Shown piece after piece: positions 1 through 9,087 of a stretch of DNA of 64,000 bases (its first letter is position 1; each line of letters starts with the position of its first letter). Source of the DNA: Microbacterium sp. CH12i. Lineage in GTDB: Bacteria > Actinomycetota > Actinomycetes > Actinomycetales > Microbacteriaceae. Where the stretch lies: positions 186,001 to 250,000 of the forward strand of contig NZ_JHET01000006.1 in assembly GCF_000685355.1 (NCBI RefSeq), in the 5' to 3' direction. The position numbers and the translations under genes are program-made. The notes below the pieces were generated by a model. That model searched no databases and was not told where the DNA came from. It saw only the letters and a list, made by a program, of their open reading frames with translations.

Positions 1-797
1 CGCGAAGCGCAAGAGACCGTTGCCGCCGAAATCGCCGTTGATACCGCAGCGACCTTCGGCGTCAACGACCGCGTGCAGCTCGCAGAAGCGGGCCGTGTGC
101 TCAATGCTCGCATCGTGCGGCGCTGGCAGCGCGAGGGCGTCACGATTGTCGACCCGGCCACAACCTGGATCGATGACGACGCGAAGCTTGCTCCCGATGT
201 GACGATCCTGCCGAACACGATCATCTCCGGCGCAACAGTCGTCGAGTCCGGCGCAACGATTGGCCCTGACACCTCGCTTCTCGACTGCGAGGTTGGCACG
301 GATGCTGTCATCCGCCGCACCGACGCCACGCTTGCCGTGATCGGCGCGGGAGCAACTGTCGGACCATTCGCTTACCTCCGTCCAGGCACAGTCCTCGGTG
401 CGAACGGCAAGATCGGTACCTTCGTTGAGACGAAGAACTCACAGATCGGAGAGGGAAGTAAGGTTCCGCATCTCTCGTACATCGGTGACACGACGATCGG
501 CGAACGCGTCAATCTTGGTGCCGGAGCTATCACCGCGAATTACGACGACCTCGTCAAGCACCGCACCGAGATCGGTGACGAAGTGCACACCGGGTCGCAC
601 AACGTGTTCGTCGCTCCGGTTAGGATCGGAGACGGAGCAAAGACCGGAGCGGGAGCGGTCGTCCGCAAGGCGTCCCCCCTGGTGCCCTGGCCTTGAGTGT
701 CGCCCCTCAGCGAAATGTCGAGGGGTGGGTCGAGAAGAATCGAGCCGGAACAGGTGCTGCAGCAGCGGCATCCCGGGTCAACAGAGCCGCAGAGTAA
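1..797 (+). CDS. glmU: Bifunctional UDP-GlcNAc pyrophosphorylase / GlcN-1-P acetyltransferase GlmU, 3' part, frameshifted
   Basis: The reading frame is open from base 1, so the N-terminal pyrophosphorylase domain lies outside the window. What remains is the end of that domain (FGVNDRVQLAEA) and the left-handed beta-helix acetyltransferase domain with its hexapeptide pattern (IGPDTSLLD, VGPFAYLRPGT, GTFVETKNS, YIGDTTIGERVNLGAG). GlmU makes UDP-N-acetylglucosamine in the cytoplasm for peptidoglycan. The frame as read stops at 696, but one base appears to be missing near 670: supplying it restores VVRKDVPPGALALSVAP and a tail rich in Ala that ends at the TAA at 795-797. prs follows 8 bases later, the usual actinobacterial order. 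The break is most likely a sequencing error because the enzyme is essential. Confidence 0.93.
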
Positions 798-805
798 GGC
801 AGGCC

Positions 806-1840
806 ATGGCGCGCAAGAATAAGACCGTTGAGCTGGACCGAGACAACGGCATTGCGCCGGGGATTATCGCTAAAACCAAGAAGCGGCTGGTCGTCGCGGG
901 TGGACGCTCGCATCCCGAGCTGACCGCCGCTGTTGCCGCGGCGCTGGGCACTGAGATCGCTCCGACCGAGCACCGCACCTTCGCCTCGGGCGAGATCTAT
1001 TCGCGCTTCGAGGTGTCGATCCGCGGCTGCGACCTCTTCCTGATCCAGACCTTCGGCGAGCCGGTCAATGAGTGGCTCATGGAGACGCTGATCATGATCG
1101 ATGCCGCGAAGCGTGCATCGGCCAAGCGCATCACCCTTGTGGCCCCGTACTACCCGTACTCCCGCCAGGACAAGAAGGGCCGCGGACGTGAGCCGATCAG
1201 TGCCCGTCTGGTCGCTGACCTCCTCAAGACGGCCGGTGCCGATCGCATCATGAGCGTCGACCTGCACGCCGCGCAGATTCAGGGATTCTTCGACGGCCCC
1301 GTCGATCACCTTTTCGCCAAGCCAGTGCTGATGGACTACTTCCAGCGAACGCTCAACGCAGCGGATCGTGAGATCCTCACCGTCGTCTCCCCAGATATGG
1401 GTCGTGTACGTGTCGCAGACACCTGGTCGCAAAGCTTGAACGCACCGCTGGCGATCATTCACAAGCGCCGCGACCCGAAGGTTGCGAACCAGGTCTCGGT
1501 GCACGAGATCGTCGGCGCCGTTGACGGCCGAACGTGTCTGCTCGTTGACGACATGATCGACACGGGTGGAACGATCGTGAAGGCGGCGCAGGCGCTGAAG
1601 GCCAATGGGGCGCACCGCGTCATCGTTGCCGCCACGCACGCGATCTTCAGCGACCCGGCTAGCGAACGCTTGCAGGATGACGCGATCGACGAGGTCGTCG
1701 TCACCGACACAATTCCGCTTACCCAGTCGCGTCGCTGGGACGGTCTCACAGTCCTGCCGATCGCTCCGTTGCTGGCACGCGCCATACACGAAGTCTTCGA
1801 AGACGGCTCCGTCACCAGCATGTTCGGTGGCGACGCGTAG
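806..1840 (+). CDS. prs: Ribose-phosphate pyrophosphokinase (PRPP synthetase)
   Basis: The enzyme makes phosphoribosyl pyrophosphate from ribose 5-phosphate and ATP for nucleotide, His and Trp synthesis in the cytoplasm. The 344-residue protein starts at ATG 806, eight bases after the rebuilt glmU stop. The open frame extends further upstream, but that part overlaps glmU. Family motifs are clear: the ATP-binding loop region (PYYPYSRQDKKGRGREPIS), the SVDLHAAQIQGFFD segment, and the PRPP loop CLLVDDMIDTGGTI near residue 235. One small oddity is VSPDMGRVRVAD, where the family usually has Ala in place of Met. Close spacing suggests co-transcription with glmU. Confidence 0.96.
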   Translation: MARKNKTVELDRDNGIAPGIIAKTKKRLVVAGGRSHPELTAAVAAALGTEIAPTEHRTFASGEIYSRFEVSIRGCDLFLIQTFGEPVNEWLMETLIMIDAAKRASAKRITLVAPYYPYSRQDKKGRGREPISARLVADLLKTAGADRIMSVDLHAAQIQGFFDGPVDHLFAKPVLMDYFQRTLNAADREILTVVSPDMGRVRVADTWSQSLNAPLAIIHKRRDPKVANQVSVHEIVGAVDGRTCLLVDDMIDTGGTIVKAAQALKANGAHRVIVAATHAIFSDPASERLQDDAIDEVVVTDTIPLTQSRRWDGLTVLPIAPLLARAIHEVFEDGSVTSMFGGDA

Positions 1841-1901
1841 CAGCCTGAGACACTGCTGCTGAACACAGCCGTCGCATAGCGGCTCGGAATAATCTCTAGT
1901 C

Positions 1902-2398
1902 ATGATCAGCTCCGCCGTTTCGTCATCCGTCCGAAAGGGCGCCGCTTTGGTCGGCATCGCTGGCGCGTTTGTGCTGGTTGGTTGCTCAGGCCCAGCAGAC
2001 GCGCAAGACGCCTCGAGCGTTGACACGGGTGCTGCACCCGGCCCGTCACCGTCGGGCGAAAGCTCCTCGGCATCGGGCGGCGATAGCTCCGCGGCGTCGA
2101 GCGGGTACAACGACGCACGTACACCGCCGATGGCGCCTATCAGACGCCGGAGACAGTGGAGAAGATTTCCGTCACTCTCACGCTCGAGGGTGGAGTTGTG
2201 ACGGAAGTCAACGTCACCGGCGACCCGCAGGCCCGCGAGACCGAGCAGTACCAGGGCGCGTTCATCGACGGCATCGCCGAAGAGGTCGTCGGAGTCGCAA
2301 TCGATGACCTGAACGTGAGCCGCGTCGCCGGCTCGTCACTCACCAGCGGTGGGTTCAACTCGGCGCTCGACGCGATCAAGGAACAGGCCACGGTCTAA
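1902..2398 (+). CDS. FMN-binding-domain lipoprotein, frameshifted
   Basis: Residues 1-28 form a lipoprotein signal peptide ending in a lipobox (VLVGC), followed by a Ser/Gly/Ala-rich spacer of about 45 residues. The frame then breaks: one base is missing near 2117, and the protein continues with YTADGAYQTPETVEKISV and ends DAIKEQATV at the TAA at 2396-2398. The C-terminal 90 residues match the FMN_bind domain of flavoproteins flavinylated by ApbE. The usual acceptor signature is SGAT; here the aligned stretch reads AGSSLTS, so Ser would sit at the acceptor position. The gene lies 6 bases before apbE and just upstream of an RnfD/NqrB-FNR protein, which supports an electron-carrier role outside the membrane. 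The function is inferred from family and context. Confidence 0.85.
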
Positions 2399-2404
2399 CG
2401 CCCG

Positions 2405-3283
2405 ATGTCTCTCTGGCGTTTCGATGCGATAGGCACGACGTGGGAGATCGAGACAGACCACCCGCTCGATCAGTCCGCTCGCACCGCTGTCACTGAGGTC
2501 ATCGACGACTTTGACCACACCTGGTCGCGATTTCGCGAAGCCTCACTGGTGACGAGTCTTGCGGCTGACGGTGGCATCGTCGACGCGCCAGCGGATGCCG
2601 CAGTAATGCTCGACGCGTATCGCGAGCTTTCTGCGGCCACCGACGGTGCGGTCAATCCGCTGGTGGGGGAGAGCCTCAACGCTCTCGGCTACACCGCCGA
2701 CTACTCGCTCATTGTGGGAACGCCACGACCGGCGCCCGATCACTGGGCGACGCTGCTCACCTGGACGAATACACAGCTGTCGCTGGCATCCCCTGCGCTG
2801 ATCGATGTCGGCGCGCTTGGAAAAGGACGGCTCGTCGACCTCGTGCTGGCGGCTCTCGACGCAGGGGGCAGCGTCGATGGCAATGTGACTGTCGATGCTG
2901 GCGGCGATCTCGTCGTGCGTGGCGGGGAGGTGCGGATCGGGCTGGAGCATCCGTTCGACCGGACGAAGGCGATCGGAATCGCGACCATCCGAAACCAGGC
3001 GCTGTGCGCGTCGGCCATCAATCGTCGCGCGTGGGGTGACGGACTGCATCACGTTCTGGATGCCCGAACCGGAGCGCCAGTGCGCACGTGGGCGGCAACC
3101 TGGGCGATCGCTCCGGAGACGATGCAGGCGGATGCCGCGGCCACCGCCCTGTTCTTCGATGGCGGCGCGGAACTCGCGAACCGCTGGGGAGTGGAGTGGG
3201 TGCGAATGAGTACTGACGGGCGCGCAGAGCGTTCTGAAAACTGTTCCGTTGAGCTCTTCACGACGCGCACACCCCTCGGATAG
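2405..3283 (+). CDS. apbE: FAD:protein FMN transferase (ApbE family)
   Basis: ApbE enzymes split FAD and attach FMN by a phosphoester bond to Thr or Ser of FMN_bind proteins. The 292-residue protein has the family landmarks: IDVGALGKGRLVD, VDAGGDLVVRGG, HHVLDARTGAPV and the magnesium-site region MQADAAATALFF. No signal peptide or lipobox is visible. It begins directly with the catalytic-domain strand MSLWRFDAIGTTWEIETD, unlike many exported ApbE proteins. The start ATG is only 6 bases after the stop of the FMN-binding lipoprotein, so no hidden leader fits. The most likely substrate is that neighbour, which raises the question of where modification takes place. Confidence 0.93.
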   Translation: MSLWRFDAIGTTWEIETDHPLDQSARTAVTEVIDDFDHTWSRFREASLVTSLAADGGIVDAPADAAVMLDAYRELSAATDGAVNPLVGESLNALGYTADYSLIVGTPRPAPDHWATLLTWTNTQLSLASPALIDVGALGKGRLVDLVLAALDAGGSVDGNVTVDAGGDLVVRGGEVRIGLEHPFDRTKAIGIATIRNQALCASAINRRAWGDGLHHVLDARTGAPVRTWAATWAIAPETMQADAAATALFFDGGAELANRWGVEWVRMSTDGRAERSENCSVELFTTRTPLG

Positions 3284-3297
3284 GGAAGAGTTGTTCT

Positions 3298-4872
3298 GTG
3301 ACGTTTTCATTCACTGCCATCCGCCAACGGGTGCTCGCGGTCCTCGGGACCATGTCGATGTATCGGCTGGTGCTCTTCTCCTTGGCCGCCCTCGGGTTGA
3401 TCGCGCTGGCGATGTCCGCCCTCGGCGTGATCGTATCGCCGACGCCGCTTGAACTGCTGGCGTCGTTCGTTGTGCTCGCTGTTGTGATCTCTGCGATGGA
3501 TGCCGGCGTGCAGCGTCTGTTGCATCTGCCGTGGCGCGTCGAATCGTCGCTCGTAACCGCTCTGATTCTGCTGTTCGTGATGCGTCCGGCGCTGGATCCG
3601 GCCGGACTGTTCGGGCTTGCGCTGGCCGGAGCGCTCGCGAGCGTCTCGAAGTACATCATCGCCTGGCGTGGCAGGCATATCCTCAACCCGGCCGCTTTCG
3701 GTGCTGCCGTGGTCTCAATTGTCGGGTCCTTCGGCGCGTTCGAGTGGCTCGGCACATCGGCATCCTGGTGGGTAGGCACTGGGGTACTGGCGATCCCCGT
3801 TGCAGTGTTGGGGCTCGCGGTGCTCTGGCGCACCGAAAAGGTGCGCGTCGTGCTGGTCTTCCTGCTCATTGCCGTCGGCACGGCCGTCGTTCGTCAAGCC
3901 GTTCAGGCGCAGCAGTTCCACATCGCCTTCGACCTCCCTACGGCGGTGCAGTTCGCGATCCTGCAGACTCCGTACCTCTTCCTTGGCGCGTTCATGGTTT
4001 CTGAGCCGCTGACGAGTCCGCCACGGCGCTGGCAGCAGTTCTCTGTCGCGGCACTGGTCGGAGTGCTGGCGGGCTGGCCGATCATGATCGGCGGCCTGTT
4101 CTCGCTCGGCCAAGAGCGCGCGCTGCTGATCGGCAACCTGCTCGCTCTGATGTTTGCACTGCGCGGGTCGGTGCGCCTGACCCTCGAGAAGCGCGAGTTC
4201 ATCACACCCACAGCGGAGGAGCTCACCTTCCGAGCGAAGGGGAAACTGAAGTTCCTGCCTGGGCAATATCTCGAGCTGGACGTGCCGCATCACCGCCCAG
4301 ATGCCCGGGGCACGCGCCGCGAGTTCAGCATCGTTTCGGCCCCAGCGGACTTGCCCACGCTGCGCATCGCATACAAGAACGGCGATCAGAAGCATCCGTC
4401 GAGCTACAAGCGGGCCCTCGCCGATGCCGCGCCAGGCGCCACGCTCGCCGTCACCGGCACCTGGGGCGACTTCGTGTTGCCTCGAAGCGATGTGCCTGTA
4501 CTGATGGTCGCCGCCGGCATCGGCGTCACTCCGTTCGTGTCGCAGCTGCGCGAGCTGCACGCGACCGGTGAACACCGTGATGTTGTGCTCGTGTATGTCG
4601 CGGCCGAGGCCGCAGAGCTCGCATTCCGCGACGAGCTTGAGGCGACCGGCGTGCGCACCGTCGTATTCACCAGGGATCAACCTGCGGACCTTCCCGCGCA
4701 CTGGACATGGGCGCGGGGAGTGCGTCTTGACGCACAGGGCTTGGAGAGCGCCGTCCCTGACATCGGCGCGCGTCACGCCTTCATCTCCGGCCCGCCACGG
4801 CTCATCGCCGACCTTGCCCCCGCATTGCAGAAGGCGCACTCGCTCACAACCGACGCGTTCGCCGGGTACTGA
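3298..4872 (+). CDS. RnfD/NqrB-type membrane protein fused to a ferredoxin-NADP reductase domain
   Basis: The protein has 524 residues and starts at GTG 3298 behind a GGGAAGAG ribosome site. About the first 280 residues hold eight or more hydrophobic segments of the NqrB/RnfD type (for example LVLFSLAALGLIALAMSALG and NPAAFGAAVVSIVGSFGAF). From about residue 290 a flavodoxin/ferredoxin reductase module follows, with the FAD motif RREFSIVS and the nucleotide motif AAGIGVTPFVSQL. The fusion would take electrons from cytoplasmic NAD(P)H through FAD into a membrane flavin subunit. The adjacent FMN-binding lipoprotein and ApbE suggest delivery to the outer face. Terminal acceptors are not visible from sequence. 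Confidence 0.85.
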   Translation: MTFSFTAIRQRVLAVLGTMSMYRLVLFSLAALGLIALAMSALGVIVSPTPLELLASFVVLAVVISAMDAGVQRLLHLPWRVESSLVTALILLFVMRPALDPAGLFGLALAGALASVSKYIIAWRGRHILNPAAFGAAVVSIVGSFGAFEWLGTSASWWVGTGVLAIPVAVLGLAVLWRTEKVRVVLVFLLIAVGTAVVRQAVQAQQFHIAFDLPTAVQFAILQTPYLFLGAFMVSEPLTSPPRRWQQFSVAALVGVLAGWPIMIGGLFSLGQERALLIGNLLALMFALRGSVRLTLEKREFITPTAEELTFRAKGKLKFLPGQYLELDVPHHRPDARGTRREFSIVSAPADLPTLRIAYKNGDQKHPSSYKRALADAAPGATLAVTGTWGDFVLPRSDVPVLMVAAGIGVTPFVSQLRELHATGEHRDVVLVYVAAEAAELAFRDELEATGVRTVVFTRDQPADLPAHWTWARGVRLDAQGLESAVPDIGARHAFISGPPRLIADLAPALQKAHSLTTDAFAGY

Positions 4873-4880
4873 CCCGGAAG

Positions 4881-6364
4881 TCAGTACGACGTTGGAGCGG
4901 CGGACGTCGGCGTCAGCGGGAGCCGCACGGTGAAGGTCGTGTCACCCGGTTCGCTGGCGACGGCGATCGTGCCGTGGTGCCCTTCGACGATGGCCTTGGC
5001 GATTGCGAGCCCGAGGCCGGTGCCGCCGGTCTGGCGGGCGCGTGAGGTATCGCCGCGTGCGAAGCGCGCGAAGAGCTCATCGCGCACCTGCGGGTCGATT
5101 CCGGGGCCGTCATCGTGCACGCGGATGACGGCACAGTCGTTCTCCGCCCCCACGCTCAACGTGATCTCGGTGCCAGCCGGTGTGTGAGTGCGTGCGTTCG
5201 CGAGCAGATTCGTCACGACCTGGTGCAGACGTCCCGCATCGCCGATGATCACCACCGGATCCTCGGGGACATCGATGCTCCAGCGGTGCTCCGGTGCCGT
5301 CGGGCGGGCGTCGGCGAGCCCTCGAGCGCGAGCTGGGTAAGGTCGACCGAGCCGTGCACGAGTTCTTGGCCCTCGTCGAGGCGCGCGAGGAGAAGTAGGT
5401 CCTCGACCAGTCGGGTCATCCGCAGCGACTGCGCCTGGATGCGCTCCAGTGAGGTTTGGGTTGTCTCCGGAAGTGAGCGATCCCGCAGCGACAGTTCGGA
5501 GTACCCGCGGATCGACGCCAGCGGGGTGCGCAGCTCATGGCTGGCATCGGCGACGAATCGTCGCATCCGCTCTTCGTTCTGCTGGCGTGACGCGAGTGAG
5601 TCGTTGACGTGGTCGAGCAGCTTGTTGAGGGATGCCCCGAGGAGACCGGTCTCGGTCCGGGGATCAGCTTCAGATGCCGGCACGCGCTCGGTGATCGTCA
5701 CCTCGCCGCGATCGAGTGGCTGGTTGGCGACCCTGGTCGCTGTTCCCGCCATCGCGCGCAACGGTCGCAGGCTGAGACGAATAGTGACCGCTGTCGTCAA
5801 CGCGAGCAAGATGAGGCCGCCGAGCGTGGCAAGGGCAATGACGGTGAGCAACTGCGCCATCGTGCTCTGCACTTCGTTACGGGGAAGACCTGTGACTACA
5901 GCAACGGCGCCGGCCTCCCTGACCGTGACGCGGAAGGAGCCGAGGCCTTCCAGTGCGACAGCGGTATTCGGCGCGGCCTTAACTGCGTCATTGATCTCGA
6001 GAAGCTGCTTGTCGGTGAGATCGGCGGTGCCGTCTGGAGTCACCACGACGCCGCTCGCGCCGTCGGGCGACGCAATAGCGAGCAAGAGCCCCGGCCCCTG
6101 AAAGTGCTGTCCGTTCAGAACCGTCTTCGCTGTGAGGGGTTCACCCGACAGAGCTGATACTCGCGCCTGGTTGGCGACGAGATACGTGGTCTGGCTTGCC
6201 GTCGTGCCCACCTGATCCTGCAGGCGGCCCTCCAGTGCCTGCCCGAGCGTCGCGCTCGTAATGACCGCGACGATGATGAGGATGAGCGACACAAACCCGA
6301 TGACAGCGGCCATCAGCCGCGTCTGCAGGGTCAGCGGGCGATGCGTCATCCTCATCAACGTCAC
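4881..6364 (-). CDS. Sensor histidine kinase (HAMP, HisKA, HATPase), frameshifted
   Basis: The protein begins with a membrane segment (RLMAAVIGFVSLILIIVAV), then an extracytoplasmic domain of about 120 residues, a second membrane segment, a HAMP linker, and a HisKA domain with the phospho-accepting His in DASHELRTPLASIRGYSEL. The frame breaks near 5318, where one C seems to be missing after GAGGGC. The C-terminal part resumes with the HATPase domain (N box NLLANARTHTP, DDGPGID, GGTGLGLAIAKAIVEGH) and ends at 4881. The GTG at 6364 overlaps the stop of the response regulator (GTGA), so the two are translationally coupled; ATG 6355 is an alternative start. It lies tail-to-tail with the RnfD-FNR gene. 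Confidence 0.9.
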
Positions 6365-7089
6365 TGCGGAGCCTTGATCATGTAACCGACGCCGCGCACC
6401 GTGTGCAGGAGCGGCGTGCGCCCGACGTCGAGCTTCTTGCGAAGGTATGAGATGTAAAGCTCGACCACCGAAGACTTGCCGCCGAAGTCGTAGCTCCACA
6501 CCCGGTCGAGGATCTGGGCTTTCGAGAGCACCCGACGCTCATTGCGCATGAGGTACCGAAGCAGTTCGAACTCGGTTGCCGTCAGCTCGATCTCGGTGCC
6601 ATTGCGCTCAACTTCGTGGCTGTCCTCGTTGAGGGTGAGATCGCCCACGCGCAGGATTGACTGTCCCTCCTCGGCGCTGGCGAGGCCCGTGCGGCGGATG
6701 ATCGCACGCAGTCGTGCAATGACCTCTTCCAGGCTGAACGGCTTCGTCACGTAATCATCGCCGCCGGCGGTCAGTCCCGCGATGCGGTCGCCGACGGCAT
6801 CCTTCGCGGTGAGGAACAGCACCGGCACAAGGTTGCCAGATTCTCGGAGCCTCCTCAGCACACTCATGCCGTCAAGATCTGGCATCATGATGTCGAGAAT
6901 CAGTGCATCAGGCTCGAATTCGCGCGCAACCTGGAGGGCTTCAAGGCCAGAGGATGCTGTGCGCACCTCCCACCCTTCCATTCGCAGCGCCATTGATAGT
7001 AGGTCGGTGAGCATCTGCTCATCGTCTACGGCGAGGATGCGGAGCGCGGTTCCGTCGGGGCGACGCAGGTCGGGCTGATCATTCGTCAT
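6361..7089 (-). CDS. OmpR/PhoB-family response regulator
   Basis: The 242-residue protein has an N-terminal receiver domain with the acidic pair in LAVDDEQ, the phospho-acceptor Asp in LILDIMMPDLDG, the conserved Thr/Lys (FLTAKD, VTKPFSLEE), and a C-terminal winged helix with ELTATEFELLRYLM and VRGVGYMIK. It precedes its kinase with a 4-base overlap and forms a standard two-component pair. Target genes cannot be read from sequence; the neighbouring flavin cassette is one candidate. Confidence 0.95.
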   Translation of the reverse strand: MTNDQPDLRRPDGTALRILAVDDEQMLTDLLSMALRMEGWEVRTASSGLEALQVAREFEPDALILDIMMPDLDGMSVLRRLRESGNLVPVLFLTAKDAVGDRIAGLTAGGDDYVTKPFSLEEVIARLRAIIRRTGLASAEEGQSILRVGDLTLNEDSHEVERNGTEIELTATEFELLRYLMRNERRVLSKAQILDRVWSYDFGGKSSVVELYISYLRKKLDVGRTPLLHTVRGVGYMIKAPQ

Positions 7090-7168
7090 GTATTCATTCT
7101 GAGGAATTAGCTATGGGGTTTCTATGGAATCCTGTATGCGTTGACTGTGAATCATGCCACGCGACGAA

Positions 7169-7202
7169 GAAGGGCCGAGAACCTCGCGGTTCCCGGCCCT
7201 TC
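7169..7202 (-). terminator. Hairpin terminator after gnd
   Basis: There is a 15-bp stem with one A-C mismatch (7169-7183 with 7188-7202) and a TCGC loop, 16 bases beyond the gnd stop. On the minus strand it is followed by TTCGTCG, so the T-run is weak. It also sits in front of the response-regulator promoter region. Confidence 0.75.
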
Positions 7203-7217
7203 TCGACGAACGAACGA

Positions 7218-8669
7218 TCAGTGCGTGTCTTCCGCCTCGATCTCGGTGCGGTCTCCCGACCACAACGTGTGGAAGGTGCCTTCCTTGTCGATGCGCTTGT
7301 AGGTGTGTGCTCCGAAGAAGTCGCGCTGACCCTGCACGAGTGCAGCCGGCAGTCGATCAGCACGGATGCCGTCATAGTACGCAAGGGAGGACGAGAACGC
7401 CGGGGAGGGGATGCCCGCCTCAGTCGCGGCGATCACAACTCGCCGCCAGGAGGCCTGGCCGCGAGTCAGGGCATCAGCGAAGTACGGCGCGGTTGCGAGA
7501 ACAGGTAGTTCCGGCGTCTGCTCGTACGCATCGGCGATGCGGTTGAGGAACTGGGCACGGATGATGCAACCGCCGCGCCAGATCTTGCTGATCGCGCCCA
7601 GGTCAATCTTCCAGTCGTACTCAGCGGCACCGGCGCGAATCTCGTCGAAGCCCTGCGAGTAGGCGATGATCTTCGACGCGAAGAGCGCGAGGCGCACGTC
7701 TTCGATGAACGCCTCCGTGTCTTCAACTTCGAATTCTTCCTCGGGGCCAGGCAGTGCCGCGGCAACAGCGCGCTGCTCAGGGTGTGAGGACAGCGAGCGG
7801 GCAAATGTTGCCTCCGCGATGCCCGAAACCGGAACGCCGAGCGAGAGCGCGGTCTGCACCGTCCACGCGCCAGTGCCCTTGGCTCCGGCCTGGTCCACGA
7901 TGACATCCACGAGCGGCTTGCCGGTTTCGGCATCGACCTGTCGGAGCACCTCGGCGGTGATCTCGATCAGGTACGACTCCAGCTCACCCTTGTTCCATTC
8001 GGTGAAGATGTCGGCGATCTCGGCGGGGGTCTTGCCCGTGCCGCGGCGAATGAGGTCGTAGGCCTCGGCGATGAGCTGCATATCGGCGTACTCGATGCCG
8101 TTGTGCACCATCTTCACGAAGTGTCCGGCGCCGTCGTGCCCGATGTGAGTGACGCACGGCTCGCCCTCGGCGACCGCGGCGATCGACTTCAGGATCGGGC
8201 CTAGTGTGATCCAGGACTCGTCAGAGCCGCCCGGCATGATGCTCGGGCCGAGGAGCGCACCCTCTTCACCACCAGAGATGCCAGCGCCGACAAAGTTGAT
8301 GCCTGTCTCGCGGACGGCCTTCTCGCGGCGGATCGTGTCGGGGAAGTACGCGTTGCCGCCATCGACGATGATGTCGCCCGGCTCGAACACCTCGGTAAGC
8401 GCCTGGATCACTGCATCCGTGCCAGCACCAGCCTTAACCATGATGATCGCCGTGCGCGGCTTCTGCAGCGAGTCGGCGAACTCCTGGTAGGTGGATGCCG
8501 GGATGAACCCAGCCTCCGGGTGCCCATTCAGCAGAGTCTGGGTCTTCTCGTAGCTGCGGTTGAAGATCGCGACCGTGTTGCCCTCGCGGCTGGCGAGGTT
8601 GCGGGCGAGATTCGAACCCATCACAGCGAGTCCGACGACTCCGATGTTTGCCGTGGCGGCAGAGGACAT
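7218..8669 (-). CDS. gnd: 6-phosphogluconate dehydrogenase, decarboxylating
   Basis: The enzyme converts 6-phosphogluconate to ribulose 5-phosphate with NADP reduction, in the oxidative pentose phosphate pathway. The 483-residue length fits the long GndA type. The N-terminal Rossmann motif is VGLAVMGSNLARN, followed by FNRSYEKT. The substrate region contains GAGISGGEEGALLGPSIMPGG and the catalytic Lys/His segment HFVKMVHNGIEYADMQ. The helical C-terminal domain ends with ALVQGQRDFFGAHTYKRID. The frame is intact, and it appears to be transcribed alone, ending at the hairpin at 7169-7202. Confidence 0.97.
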   Translation of the reverse strand: MSSAATANIGVVGLAVMGSNLARNLASREGNTVAIFNRSYEKTQTLLNGHPEAGFIPASTYQEFADSLQKPRTAIIMVKAGAGTDAVIQALTEVFEPGDIIVDGGNAYFPDTIRREKAVRETGINFVGAGISGGEEGALLGPSIMPGGSDESWITLGPILKSIAAVAEGEPCVTHIGHDGAGHFVKMVHNGIEYADMQLIAEAYDLIRRGTGKTPAEIADIFTEWNKGELESYLIEITAEVLRQVDAETGKPLVDVIVDQAGAKGTGAWTVQTALSLGVPVSGIAEATFARSLSSHPEQRAVAAALPGPEEEFEVEDTEAFIEDVRLALFASKIIAYSQGFDEIRAGAAEYDWKIDLGAISKIWRGGCIIRAQFLNRIADAYEQTPELPVLATAPYFADALTRGQASWRRVVIAATEAGIPSPAFSSSLAYYDGIRADRLPAALVQGQRDFFGAHTYKRIDKEGTFHTLWSGDRTEIEAEDTH

Positions 8670-8780
8670 TGATGCACCTTCCGTGGGGAGAATCGGCCGG
8701 ACGCGACCGAGTCGCGCGAACCACTTCCAGATTAGTCGGATGCCGACACGGCCCAGACCCGCGTTACGGGCCGTGGAGCG

Positions 8781-8906
8781 TCAGTCCTTGCGGTAGCTGG
8801 TGCGGCCCATCGAGAAGAGCGCGCCGATCGTGAGCACCGTGGCGCCCAGCGCCATCACGCCGATAAGCCACAGGAGGACGTGTGAAAGGAAGGCGCCGTC
8901 GAGCAT
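8781..8906 (-). CDS. Small single-span membrane protein, 41 residues
   Basis: A minus-strand frame from ATG 8906 to TGA 8781 encodes MLDGAFLSHV, a hydrophobic stretch of about 22 residues (VLLWLIGVMALGATVLTIGA), and a basic tail MGRTSYRKD. A GGAG ribosome site sits six bases before the ATG. The pattern of a membrane span plus positive C-terminus, and the good start region, argue for a real gene. Function is unknown. It lies between gnd and rplY and is divergent to rplY. Confidence 0.6.
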   Translation of the reverse strand: MLDGAFLSHVLLWLIGVMALGATVLTIGALFSMGRTSYRKD

Positions 8907-9087
8907 GCCGGACTCCGAGTTCTGCGAGGGGAAATAACCTGAGTTTCAGCCTACCCGCACATCGGTTACGATAGAGGAGTTCCTCGGCGAGGGATGCTTC
9001 GCATGCGCGGCATCCGTTATCGACGCGGCGAATCAAGCCTCGTGGTTTTTCGCACGTCATCGTCCGAGATATCGACCAATAGACCAT

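Noticed and set aside
707..2110. 467-residue minus-strand frame opposite prs
   Set aside because: High-GC shadow of prs and neighbours; Arg/Asp/Val-rich with no family motif.
3715..4839. 374-residue minus-strand frame opposite the RnfD-FNR gene
   Set aside because: Composition of an antisense shadow; the plus-strand protein has clear motifs.
5115..6101. 328-residue plus-strand frame opposite the sensor kinase
   Set aside because: Ser/Arg-rich antisense shadow of the kinase domains.
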